Source: Lachnospiraceae bacterium (lineage in GTDB: Bacteria; Bacillota; Clostridia; Lachnospirales; Lachnospiraceae). From it: a DNA stretch of 64,000 nt. Position 1 is the stretch's first letter. Every line of letters starts with the position of its first letter. The translations under genes and the position numbers were made by a program. Below, in pieces: positions 55,579 through 63,825 of the stretch. The notes below the pieces were generated by a model. The model was not told the DNA's origin, made no database searches, and saw only the letters and a program-made list of their open reading frames with translations. The stretch is taken from assembly GCA_017469945.1 (NCBI GenBank), contig JAFUFI010000006.1, forward strand, positions 109,285 to 173,284, read 5' to 3'.

Positions 55579-57088
55579 GAATAGAATTCCTGAAACAACC
55601 TACAGCAATTATGAGGAATTTCAGGAAGAAAACAGAAAAAGAATAAATAATCGTCTTAACATAGTCCTTTGGTTTTCAATTCTTACAGGACCGGCTATAG
55701 CGTTTGGAATCCGGATAGGGATTTTCCCGGAGGTAAACTATTTTACCTGTATCGTGATATCTCTGTATATGCTTTTCCTTGCGCTTATCCACTTTTTCCT
55801 TGTTAAAAAGTGGCCGGATAGCGTGGTTACGGGATTTATTGCGCTTATAGCGCTTAATGTGCTTCTCGTTGCGATGGCATTTAACCATGTCTATATTAAT
55901 CTGACATGGTTTCTGGTGCCGCTTCTTAGTCTGCTCTTTGTGGATAAAAGCATTTATATAGTGTCTCTTGCCATGAATTATATTTTTATGGTGATAGCTA
56001 CGTGGATGATCGCTCCCTATGCCTATGAACTGAGAGTTGATTATAATTCACCGATACAGTATTTTGCAAATTACATCGGTGGATACACAATCGAAACTGT
56101 AATAATGCTTGTTGCAGGATATTTCCTCGGAAAAACAGAAACAGGATATTTCAGGGAGCTTATCGAGAAAAACAGAGTAATAAAGGAAGCTGATGAAAAG
56201 CTCAAAGACCAATTGGCGATCCTTGAGTCCATGTCCGAAATATACAGCCACGTAAACTTGATAGATTATGAGGAAGGTACGGAGACATCCATCAGAGACA
56301 AGGATTTAAAAGCGATACCCATCGATCTTGAACACCAGACTCATACAGCGATGAGCGAAAAGATAATGCTCAGTATCGTATCGGACCAGCTGGTGGGCTT
56401 TAAAGAGTTTACCAATATACAAACTTTAAGAATGAGACTTTTGAACAAAAAATCGATTTATGCCGAGTTCATCAGCATGGTCACGGGATGGTTCAGAGCG
56501 CAGTATATTACGGTAGAGACAGGTGAAGACGGCTATCCTACGAAGGTGATCTATACTATCCAAAATATAGATAATGAAAAGCGCAAGGAAGAGAAGCTTA
56601 TAAGGATTTCGCTTACGGATGAACTGACAAGACTTTACAACCGTCGCTGCTACGAGGAGGATTGTATCGAAATCCGAAACAATAAACTGGCGGATAGTTT
56701 TGTTTTGATATCCGTGGATGTAAACGGTCTTAAGGTTACAAACGATACAAAGGGACATGCTGCCGGCGACGAGCTGATAAAGGCTTCGGCGGATTGCCTT
56801 ATCGCTACGGTAGGAGCTATCGGAAAAGCCTACAGGGTCGGCGGAGATGAATTCCTTGCAATCGTTCATACCAATGATCCTGAAAAGATTTGCGAGCAGT
56901 TAAAAGATAAGGCGTCAAAATGGAAAGGCGTTTATGTTGAAAACGTATCGCTATCCATTGGTTATGCAACTTCCAAGGATCACCCCGAAGACAACATTGA
57001 TGCGCTCGAGAGAATCGCCGACGCCAATATGTACAAGGAAAAGGAAAAATACTACCGGGAAAAAGGAATAGAAAGAAGAATCTGGTAG
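55568..57088 (+). CDS. Membrane-bound diguanylate cyclase
   Basis: A 506-residue protein with about six membrane helices in the first 190 residues, a linker with weak PAS-like sequence (about 215-330), and a C-terminal GGDEF domain with intact GGDEF at about residue 424 and LTDELTRLYNRRCYEED. It should make c-di-GMP at the membrane. No EAL or HD-GYP phosphodiesterase is in the window. Confidence 0.9.
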   Translation: MKDENRIPETTYSNYEEFQEENRKRINNRLNIVLWFSILTGPAIAFGIRIGIFPEVNYFTCIVISLYMLFLALIHFFLVKKWPDSVVTGFIALIALNVLLVAMAFNHVYINLTWFLVPLLSLLFVDKSIYIVSLAMNYIFMVIATWMIAPYAYELRVDYNSPIQYFANYIGGYTIETVIMLVAGYFLGKTETGYFRELIEKNRVIKEADEKLKDQLAILESMSEIYSHVNLIDYEEGTETSIRDKDLKAIPIDLEHQTHTAMSEKIMLSIVSDQLVGFKEFTNIQTLRMRLLNKKSIYAEFISMVTGWFRAQYITVETGEDGYPTKVIYTIQNIDNEKRKEEKLIRISLTDELTRLYNRRCYEEDCIEIRNNKLADSFVLISVDVNGLKVTNDTKGHAAGDELIKASADCLIATVGAIGKAYRVGGDEFLAIVHTNDPEKICEQLKDKASKWKGVYVENVSLSIGYATSKDHPEDNIDALERIADANMYKEKEKYYREKGIERRIW

Positions 57089-57140
57089 TTTTTTAATAAA
57101 AAAAGATTTCCAAAACAGAAATCAAGAGGAGAAAGAAAAA

Positions 57141-57608
57141 ATGGTTTCAAATAACATTAAAATCCCTGCTTATATTTCAATGGGATTACACATCGCAGTA
57201 TTTACTGTAGCGCTTCTTATTGTATCAATGCAGGAACAAGTAGTTAAGCTTTTCGGACTTAGGGGAATAGAAGGAATACATGTCTTTCCGCCCGCTATCG
57301 TCGGACTTGGAATTGATATGATTCTGGCTATAATCCTTGTTGTCGTAATAAAGGATTATCAGGGCGACCACAGAAGAGGAATCTGCATTGCTCTTTTTGC
57401 TGTTATGATAGGAATCGGAATTTTAATGATACCGGTTAACATTATTGCCCAGCAGTATTACGCAAGGGTATGGGGAGCGAATCATATAGCTGTATTAGCA
57501 AGCTTAGGAAGTGCATTAAATCTTTGGACCGCGCCGCTCCAGCTTGCTGCTTTACCCTTCTATTATGTGGCATTGGGCAGATATGGCATCAGCAAAAAGG
57601 AAGACTAG
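57141..57608 (+). CDS. Four-helix integral membrane protein, unknown
   Basis: A 155-residue protein with four hydrophobic helices (starting at about 10, 52, 82 and 115) and few charges between them. No family is recognised. GAGGAG precedes ATG 57141. It is followed by the GNAT gene 7 bp downstream. Confidence 0.75.
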   Translation: MVSNNIKIPAYISMGLHIAVFTVALLIVSMQEQVVKLFGLRGIEGIHVFPPAIVGLGIDMILAIILVVVIKDYQGDHRRGICIALFAVMIGIGILMIPVNIIAQQYYARVWGANHIAVLASLGSALNLWTAPLQLAALPFYYVALGRYGISKKED

Positions 57609-57615
57609 TTTTAAA

Positions 57616-58152
57616 ATGGAAAGCATTGTAATAAGAGATGTCAAGGAAGCCGATGCGGAAAGGCTTTGTGAGATTTACAGATACTACGTTGAAGAAACGG
57701 CGATTTCATTTGAATATGAGGCGCCTTCTAAAGAAGAGTTCGCAGGGAGAATTACAGAAATAAAAAAGCACTTTCCCTACATTTGTGCAGAAGTGGATGG
57801 AAAAATCGTTGGTTATGCATACGCTTCTAAGTTTCATCCGAGAGAAGCGTATAAACACTGCGCAGAGATGAGCATCTACATCGATAAAGATGCGAGAAAG
57901 TCCGGTCTTGGAAGAAAGCTGTACGAGGAGTTGGAAAAAAGGCTTAAGAGTATGGGAATCATCAATCTCTACGCCTGCATCGCTTATCCGGTAGACCCTA
58001 CTGTTTACGATGAGCACCTCGATACAAACAGCCCGGACTTCCATAAGCACATGGGGTATGTGCTTAACGGCGAGTTCCACAAGTGTGGCTACAAATTCGG
58101 CAAGTGGTACAATATGATCTGGATGGAAAAATTCATCGCCCCCCACAAATGA
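57616..58152 (+). CDS. GNAT acetyltransferase, phosphinothricin acetyltransferase-like
   Basis: A 178-residue acetyltransferase. IRDVKEADAERLCEIYRYYV and TAISFEYEAPSKEEF are typical of the PAT group, and the acetyl-CoA loop is ARKSGLGRKLYEEL. Such enzymes acetylate amino groups of phosphinothricin, methionine sulfoximine or related compounds; the natural substrate is unknown. ATG 57616 is taken as start though its ribosome binding site is poor and it may depend on coupling. The stop codon TGA at 58150-58152 is the first three bases of a REP-like repeat, so the original 3' end may have been altered. Confidence 0.82.
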   Translation: MESIVIRDVKEADAERLCEIYRYYVEETAISFEYEAPSKEEFAGRITEIKKHFPYICAEVDGKIVGYAYASKFHPREAYKHCAEMSIYIDKDARKSGLGRKLYEELEKRLKSMGIINLYACIAYPVDPTVYDEHLDTNSPDFHKHMGYVLNGEFHKCGYKFGKWYNMIWMEKFIAPHK

Positions 58153-58215
58153 CCCCCGGGGACGGGGTTGGGGGGTCAAAATCGAATGACCCCCGGGGAC
58201 GGAGTTGGGGGTTCA
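58150..58215. repeat. Two tandem GC-rich REP-like elements
   Basis: Two 29-bp units (58150-58178 and 58187-58215) begin TGACCCCCGGGGACGG and end GGTTGGGGGGTCA or AGTTGGGGGTTCA. Each has complementary ends (TGACCCCC/GGGGGTCA type) and so can fold. They belong to the family also found at 58944-59032 and 60730-60827. No RAYT-type transposase, the usual mobiliser, is in the window. Confidence 0.75.
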
Positions 58216-58254
58216 AAAGCGGAATAAAGAAAGACAGATTTTGAAGATTAAACA

Positions 58255-58932
58255 ATGACTGATTTAAACGAATTTGAAAACAATGCAGAGGAGATTCATC
58301 TCCCCAATACAATTGATTATCTCGACATAGAAAAACAGTACAGGCAGCTTATGTTTATGCATGAAGCGGCCATTGAACAGGTGACGGCAAAACTGAATAT
58401 CTTAAAAGGTGAATTTCAGTTCAGCAACGACAGAAATCCGATATCTTCCATATGTTCCAGGATCAAATCAAAGGAAAGCATTATTGATAAAATGCAGAAA
58501 AAGGGACTCCCCTTTACAATAAGTGCCCTTTTGGAAAACATAAAGGACATTGCGGGAATAAGAGTTATCTGCCCCTTCATTGAGGATGTCTACTTTGTCG
58601 CCAGGATGCTGGTAAAGCAGCCGGATATCGAGGTCTTGGAGGTAAAGGATTATATAAGAGAGCCGAAAGACAACGGTTATCGGAGCTTGCACTTAATAGT
58701 AAGCGACAGGGTGAATTTTTCAAATGTCTCTAGAGGCGTTACCGTCGAAATTCAGATAAGGACCATCGCTATGGACTTTTGGGCAAGCACGGAACACCAG
58801 CTCAGATACAAAAAAGAAACAAATTTTACGAAGGAAGCCCATGACAAGCTAAAATACTGTGCGGAACTAATGGCCGAGGCTGACAGAGAAATACAGAATC
58901 TTGCCGGTGACTTCGACCTAAACCAGTGGTAA
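58255..58932 (+). CDS. Small alarmone synthetase ((p)ppGpp synthetase)
   Basis: A 225-residue RelA/SpoT synthetase without the HD hydrolase or regulatory domains. IAGIRVICPFIEDVY, EPKDNGYRSLHLIV and VEIQIRTIAMDFWASTEHQL are the catalytic motifs with the EIQIRT signature. It transfers pyrophosphate to GDP or GTP in the cytoplasm, as RelP/RelQ-type enzymes do. Its stop TAA is immediately followed by a REP-like element. Confidence 0.92.
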   Translation: MTDLNEFENNAEEIHLPNTIDYLDIEKQYRQLMFMHEAAIEQVTAKLNILKGEFQFSNDRNPISSICSRIKSKESIIDKMQKKGLPFTISALLENIKDIAGIRVICPFIEDVYFVARMLVKQPDIEVLEVKDYIREPKDNGYRSLHLIVSDRVNFSNVSRGVTVEIQIRTIAMDFWASTEHQLRYKKETNFTKEAHDKLKYCAELMAEADREIQNLAGDFDLNQW

Positions 58933-58943
58933 TGACACAGAAA

Positions 58944-59032
58944 TGACACAGGGGGACGGGGTTGGGGGTTCATAGTCAGAATAATCTCGAAATTAACTGA
59001 AATTGAACCCCCAACCCCGTCCCCCTGTGTCA
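58944..59032. repeat. REPIN-like pair: perfect 29-bp inverted repeat
   Basis: The arm at 58944-58972 (beginning TGACACAGGGGGACGGGG) is the exact reverse complement of 59004-59032, with 31 bases between. A partial copy of the first bases (TGACACAG) lies just before. Two REP units in opposite orientation define a REPIN. The structure would also act as a strong hairpin after the alarmone synthetase gene. Confidence 0.85.
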
Positions 59033-59158
59033 TTTTATGGTAATCAAAATTAACAAAAACGGCAGTGAAATGTAAGCTTTGGTTGGTAGACTTTCCCACT
59101 GTTGCAGGTATACTTAAAAACAAGAAATGTTAACAATACTTGCAAAGGTGGGATAAAT

Positions 59159-60286
59159 ATGAGAAAACATTATTTAGATAACATCAGGTGGATCACGGTA
59201 GTGATCGTGGTTATTTATCATGTGTTTTATATGTATAATTCCGAGGGTATACTTGGAGGCGTCGGACAGATCACGGGCCTAAGCGTGCAACACTACGATA
59301 TATTTATGTATCTGGTGTATCCCTGGTTTATGCCGATCCTCTATATAGTAGCGGGAATCAGCTCAAGGCTTTATCTGGAAAATCACACAGATAAAGAGTT
59401 TGCAAAGAGCAGAAGCGTAAAGTTGCTTGTTCCGTCTACTATCGGACTTTTTGTTTTCTGGTTTATCCAGGGATATATAAGCATGAGTATCGGAGGAGGG
59501 GTGGCGGAATTGACAGCCGCGGGAGTCCCGAAGCTTGTGATTTATTTTATTATGGTGGCATCAGGAAGCGGAGTGCTTTGGTTTGTGCATCTTCTCTGGA
59601 TATACAGTTTGATTCTTTTACTTATAAGAAAGATAGAAAAAGGAAAACTTTTAAGTCTTGGTTCAAAGACACCTATCTGGATGATCCCGCTTTTTGTTTT
59701 CCCTATATGGGGAGCGGGACAGATACTTAACATGCCGATTGTTTCGGTTTACAGATGTGCATTTTACTTTGTTTTCTTCATGATGGGGTATTATGTGTTC
59801 TCAAATGATGAAGTTATAGAAAAGCTAAAAAGATTTGCAGTCGCATTTATCGTTATAGGGGTAGCGCTCTGCATCGGGTTTGCGGTTTACTATTTTATTA
59901 TCTGCGGAGGCTTAAACTACGCGGACAAGCCTGTAAACAGGGGGCTTTTGTATGCAGCCTGTGCATATTTCGGATCTCTCGCAATGCTTGGCGGATGGGC
60001 AAGATTCGGAGACTTTAGCAACGGATTTACAAGGTGGATGAGTAAAAAGAGTTTCGGTTTGTATGTATTCCATTATCTTGGAGTATCTTCGGTAGCGCTT
60101 ATATTTGCTAAGCATTTGAATCTTCCTGCTTTTGTCTGCTACCTGTTAAGCCTTGTTGCAGGATTTGTTTTCGGGTATGGGCTTGAAGCAATCATCTCGA
60201 AGATCCCGTTCTTTAGATGGGCTGTTCTTGGAATAAGCAAAAAAAGAAATCTTACTAAGTCGTCGGAGCGGATGAGGGATAAGTAG
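59159..60286 (+). CDS. Acyltransferase 3 family membrane protein
   Basis: A protein of 375 residues with about ten membrane helices. HYLDNIRWITVVIVVIYHVF carries the conserved Arg and His of the acyltransferase-3 family, which moves acyl groups onto sugars or lipids of the envelope. AAGGTGG stands before ATG 59159. An XRE-AbrB regulator follows by 20 bp and may control it. Confidence 0.85.
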   Translation: MRKHYLDNIRWITVVIVVIYHVFYMYNSEGILGGVGQITGLSVQHYDIFMYLVYPWFMPILYIVAGISSRLYLENHTDKEFAKSRSVKLLVPSTIGLFVFWFIQGYISMSIGGGVAELTAAGVPKLVIYFIMVASGSGVLWFVHLLWIYSLILLLIRKIEKGKLLSLGSKTPIWMIPLFVFPIWGAGQILNMPIVSVYRCAFYFVFFMMGYYVFSNDEVIEKLKRFAVAFIVIGVALCIGFAVYYFIICGGLNYADKPVNRGLLYAACAYFGSLAMLGGWARFGDFSNGFTRWMSKKSFGLYVFHYLGVSSVALIFAKHLNLPAFVCYLLSLVAGFVFGYGLEAIISKIPFFRWAVLGISKKRNLTKSSERMRDK

Positions 60287-60306
60287 AATTAAAGGAGAAT
60301 CAGCGG

Positions 60307-60732
60307 ATGTTAAGTGAAAATCTGATAAGGCTTAGAAAAATAAACCAGATGACGCAGGAAGATGTTGCGGAAAAGGTGGGTGTATCAAGGCAGGCCATAG
60401 CGAAATGGGAAGTAGGAGAAACGTTACCGGACATAGAAAAATGCCGGCTTTTAGCCGAACTTTTCGGAGTAACACTTGATGATCTGGCAAATTTTGAGCC
60501 GGAGGATAACCTTGGACTTGAGGCTCCGCCAAAAGGGAAGCACCTTTTTGGAATAGTAACCCTTGGTGATAAGGGACAGATTGTAATACCTGCCAAGGCG
60601 AGAAAGATTTTTAATCTCGCCCCCGGAGACCGCCTTGTGGTTTTGGGCGATGAGTCTCAGGGAATGGCAATCATAAAGGCCGATGATTTCTTAAATTTTG
60701 CAAACTCCGTACGAAAAGCCATGAAAAAATGA
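60307..60732 (+). CDS. XRE regulator fused to an AbrB/SpoVT domain
   Basis: A 141-residue protein with N-terminal Cro/CI helix-turn-helix (MTQEDVAEKVGVSRQAIAKW, about 14-33) and a C-terminal swapped-hairpin AbrB-like domain (LGDKGQIVIPAKARKIFNL, about 85-125). This two-DNA-binding-domain combination occurs in Clostridia. It is likely autoregulatory. The stop TGA (60730-60732) is the start of a REP-like unit. Confidence 0.88.
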   Translation: MLSENLIRLRKINQMTQEDVAEKVGVSRQAIAKWEVGETLPDIEKCRLLAELFGVTLDDLANFEPEDNLGLEAPPKGKHLFGIVTLGDKGQIVIPAKARKIFNLAPGDRLVVLGDESQGMAIIKADDFLNFANSVRKAMKK

Positions 60733-60827
60733 CACAGGGGGACGGAGTTGGGGGTTAATTTTTTAGCGCAGCAAAAGCTGCGCTTTTTATTTGAAAAATG
60801 ACACAGCAACCCCGTCCCGGGGGGTCA
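60730..60827. repeat. REP-like pair flanking a terminator
   Basis: The first unit, 60730-60757, starts TGACACAGGGGGACGGAG and lies over the stop codon of the XRE-AbrB gene. The second, 60799-60827, is a mosaic that begins TGACACAG and ends with CCCGTCCCGGGGGGTCA, the reverse complement of the other type. Between them is an intrinsic terminator. Confidence 0.75.
60765..60789 (+). terminator. Terminator after the XRE-AbrB gene
   Basis: AGCGCAGC-aaaa-GCTGCGCT (60765-60784) is an 8-bp perfect stem followed by TTTTTAT. It ends the acyltransferase/regulator unit before the sulfate transport operon. Confidence 0.92.
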
Positions 60828-60867
60828 TTATAGGTAAAACCGATAACAGATAATAATAAATCGTTAT

Positions 60868-60896
60868 TTTACAGCTTTGCATCCTCTCTATATAAT
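60868..60896 (+). promoter_or_regulatory. Promoter of the sulfate transport operon
   Basis: TTTACA (60868-60873) and TATAAT (60891-60896) are 17 bp apart. The leader of about 55 bases contains TAACTC/GAGTTA arms around 60916-60940 that could be an operator or RNA hairpin. Confidence 0.7.
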
Positions 60897-60957
60897 AAAC
60901 CCCATAATAGTTCGTAACTCACAACAGATTATTGAGGAGTTAGAGAGGAGAAAAATT

Positions 60958-62055
60958 ATGAAAAAAAGAATTGCACTTATTTTGTTAACACTTGGACTTA
61001 CCGCATCTTTGGCGGGATGTGGAAGTAAGCCGGCCGCATCGCAGGCATCCGGCACCGACTCATCATCCGCTTCATCGGCAGGAACAATTGAACTAACCAA
61101 TGTCTCTTATGATCCCACAAGAGAATTATATGCCGCATACAATGAGGTGTTTAAAAAGCATTATGAAGAAACCTTCGGACAGCAGATAGAAATAACCCAG
61201 TCACACGGAGGTTCCGGAAAACAGGCATTAGAAGTAGCCAATGGTTTGGAAGCTGACGTAGTTACTCTTGCTCTTGAAGGTGACGTACAGGTGGTTGCGG
61301 ATGCAGGACTTATTGATAATGGATTTACTTCCGAGTTTGATCTTGACAGCTCACCTTACACCTCAACAATCGTTTTCCTTGTTCGTTCCGGAAACCCCAA
61401 GCAGATTTATGACTGGGATGATCTTGTAAGAGACGATGTGGGAGTCATCACTCCTAACCCCAAAACTTCGGGCGGAGCAATGTGGAACTATCTTGCAGCC
61501 TGGTATTATTTTGAGCAGCAGGGACAGAGCAACGAGGAAGTTCTTGCATCGATCAAGAAGCTTTACAGCAACGTAGTTGTACTTGATTCCGGTGCGCGTG
61601 GAGCAACAACCTCTTTCGTAGAGAATAAGCAGGGTGATGTACTTCTTGCCTGGGAAAACGAAGCGTTCCTTTCATTAAAGGAATATCCCGGTGAATATGA
61701 GATCGTTGTTCCCTCAATCTCAATCCTCTGCCAGCCCACAGTTGCAGTTGTTGATGAAGTAGCAAAGAAGCATGGCACAGAAGATGCAGCTAAGGAGTAC
61801 TTAAGCTACCTGTATTCAGAAGAGGCACAGGAGATCGAGGCTCAGAATTTCTATCGCCCCAGCAACAAGACAATCTACGATAAGTACGTATTTGCGTCAG
61901 AATCAAATACCATCACTGAGATCCCTGCAGACGGTAAGTGGATCAACAGCAATATTAAGCTCACAGACATCTCTTACTTCGGTGGATGGGCTGAGGCTCG
62001 TAAAGTTCACTTTGCGGATGGCGCTAATTTCGACAGCATTTACGACCAGAAATAA
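60958..62055 (+). CDS. sbp: Sulfate ABC transporter substrate-binding lipoprotein
   Basis: A 365-residue lipoprotein with lipobox LAGC (Cys 21) and a Ser/Ala-rich linker. VSYDPTRELYAAYNEVF and TQSHGGSGKQ are the sulfate-binding signature, followed by ADVVTLALEGDV, NPKTSGGAMWNYLA and VLDSGARGATTSF. It captures sulfate or thiosulfate for the permeases downstream. GAGGAG precedes ATG 60958. Confidence 0.93.
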   Translation: MKKRIALILLTLGLTASLAGCGSKPAASQASGTDSSSASSAGTIELTNVSYDPTRELYAAYNEVFKKHYEETFGQQIEITQSHGGSGKQALEVANGLEADVVTLALEGDVQVVADAGLIDNGFTSEFDLDSSPYTSTIVFLVRSGNPKQIYDWDDLVRDDVGVITPNPKTSGGAMWNYLAAWYYFEQQGQSNEEVLASIKKLYSNVVVLDSGARGATTSFVENKQGDVLLAWENEAFLSLKEYPGEYEIVVPSISILCQPTVAVVDEVAKKHGTEDAAKEYLSYLYSEEAQEIEAQNFYRPSNKTIYDKYVFASESNTITEIPADGKWINSNIKLTDISYFGGWAEARKVHFADGANFDSIYDQK

Positions 62056-62089
62056 GCCTAAACAAGGCAATTATAGAGCAGTAATCAAG

Positions 62090-62119
62090 ATGCCGGAACG
62101 GGTAATCCCTTTCCGGCAT
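62090..62119 (+). terminator. Hairpin between sbp and cysT
   Basis: ATGCCGGAA and TTCCGGCAT enclose GGG-taat-CCC, giving a 12-bp stem followed by a poor T run (TTTGC). As in other binding-protein transport operons it probably cuts the level of the permease message relative to sbp. Confidence 0.7.
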
Positions 62120-62142
62120 TTGCAGAAATAGAAAGGTTTAAC

Positions 62143-62982
62143 ATGAAGTTTCTGAAAAGAAAAAGCATCATACCGGGTTTTGGTATATCTTTTGGAATTA
62201 CGATCACTATTCTAAGTATCGTTGTCTTGATCCCCCTTTGCTCGCTTGTAGTATTTACGGCAAAACTTTCGTTTTCTGAATTTATACACACCGTAACAAG
62301 ACCGAGAGTATTATCCGGATACTATGTCAGCATATCAACCGCATTTATTGCCTCATTGATCAATGCGGTAATGGGGCTGATCCTGGCATGGGTGCTTGTG
62401 CGGTACGATTTTCCCGGAAAAAAGTTTCTGGATGGAATTATCGAATTGCCTTTTGCTCTGCCTACGGCAGTTGCAGGCATTTCCCTGACGCATCTTACCA
62501 CGACAAACGGCTGGGTAGGTAAATTCTTTTTCGATACTTTTGGGATCAAGATAGCATATACGAGACTGGGCATCACCGTTGCACTTATATTTATCGGGAT
62601 TCCCTTTGTGGTGCGCTCCGTGCAGCCTGTTTTGGAAAAAATAGACCTAATGTACGAGGAGGCAGCCGTGATCCTTGGTGCAAAGCGGGGAGCCATCTTT
62701 TGGAAAGTGATATTTCCGGAAATCCTCCCGGCATTGATATCCGGATTTACTTTGGCTTTTGCCAGAAGTATCGGAGAGTACGGAAGCGTCGTTTTCATAG
62801 CGGGAAATACACCGTATGAAACCGAAATTGCTCCGCTTCTTATCATGTCGCAACTTCAGGAATTCGACTATCCGGCCGCTACCTCGATAGCGCTCGTAAT
62901 GCTGGCAATCGCATTTGTTATCTTGTCGGTAAACGCAATTGCGCAGGGAATCGTTTCCCGAAGAGTAAATGGATTGGCGTAA
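62143..62982 (+). CDS. cysT: Sulfate ABC transporter permease CysT
   Basis: A 279-residue permease with six membrane helices. The coupling EAA loop is EEAAVILGAKRGAIFWKVIF, and LPFALPTAVAGISL is typical of CysT (CysU). It forms the channel with CysW, encoded 12 bp downstream. Confidence 0.92.
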   Translation: MKFLKRKSIIPGFGISFGITITILSIVVLIPLCSLVVFTAKLSFSEFIHTVTRPRVLSGYYVSISTAFIASLINAVMGLILAWVLVRYDFPGKKFLDGIIELPFALPTAVAGISLTHLTTTNGWVGKFFFDTFGIKIAYTRLGITVALIFIGIPFVVRSVQPVLEKIDLMYEEAAVILGAKRGAIFWKVIFPEILPALISGFTLAFARSIGEYGSVVFIAGNTPYETEIAPLLIMSQLQEFDYPAATSIALVMLAIAFVILSVNAIAQGIVSRRVNGLA

Positions 62983-62994
62983 AGGAGAAGAAAT

Positions 62995-63825
62995 ATGGAG
63001 ATCAGAAAAAACAGCGGTGTTCTCAAATGGATACTTATAACCATATGCTTTCTTTTCCTTGCGATTTTCCTGATATTGCCGCTTGTATATATCCTTTTTA
63101 CGGCATTTCGCAATGGGCTGAAAAGTTACTTTCTGTCTGTAACGGATGAATATGCGATCAAAGCAGCCTTGCTGACACTTAAAGCCACACTTTGGGCAGT
63201 GGGTATCAATACTTTATTCGGACTTGCAGCAGCCTGGTGTCTGACCAAATTTGCATTTCGCGGAAAGAAGATTATTTCGACATTTATTGACCTTCCCGTA
63301 ACGGTTTCGCCCATTATAGCCGGACTGATATATGTACTAACTTTCGGGCGCCAAAGTATACTTTATCCGTTTTTGGACAGTCATGGAATCCAGATAATCT
63401 TTGCGGTACCCGGAATTGTGCTGGCAACAATTTTTGTTACATTCCCTTTTATTTCAAGGGAACTTATCCCGGTTTTAACCGCCCAGGGAACGGACGAGGA
63501 AGAAGCTGCGGCACTCATGGGAGCAAATACCTTTACTATATTCCGGAGGGTGACTTTGCCACATATCAAATGGGCTCTCTTATATGGAATTGTCTTGTGC
63601 TCTGCAAGAGCAATGGGTGAATTCGGAGCTGTATCCGTATTGTCAGGTCACCTTCGCGGAAAGACAAACACACTTCCGCTTTATATTGAACTGCTTTATC
63701 AAGGTTACGATTTCACAGGCGCTTTTGCTGCTTCGTCAATTCTCGTTGTAATGGCAGCAGTCGTGCTTATTCTACGTCTTTTCCTAGAGCATAAAGGGAA
63801 GAAAGAATCGGACGTAAATAAGTGA
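62995..63825 (+). CDS. cysW: Sulfate ABC transporter permease CysW
   Basis: A 276-residue permease with six membrane helices. DLPVTVSPIIAGLIYVLTFG and the EAA loop EEAAALMGANTFTIFRRVTL identify CysW. GGAG precedes ATG 62995. The ATPase CysA normally follows but does not begin before the window ends at 64000. Confidence 0.92.
   Translation: MEIRKNSGVLKWILITICFLFLAIFLILPLVYILFTAFRNGLKSYFLSVTDEYAIKAALLTLKATLWAVGINTLFGLAAAWCLTKFAFRGKKIISTFIDLPVTVSPIIAGLIYVLTFGRQSILYPFLDSHGIQIIFAVPGIVLATIFVTFPFISRELIPVLTAQGTDEEEAAALMGANTFTIFRRVTLPHIKWALLYGIVLCSARAMGEFGAVSVLSGHLRGKTNTLPLYIELLYQGYDFTGAFAASSILVVMAAVVLILRLFLEHKGKKESDVNK

Noticed and set aside
58150..59032. GC-rich repeats as a CRISPR array
   Set aside because: Units are irregularly spaced, palindromic and in both orientations, with no regular spacers or cas genes.
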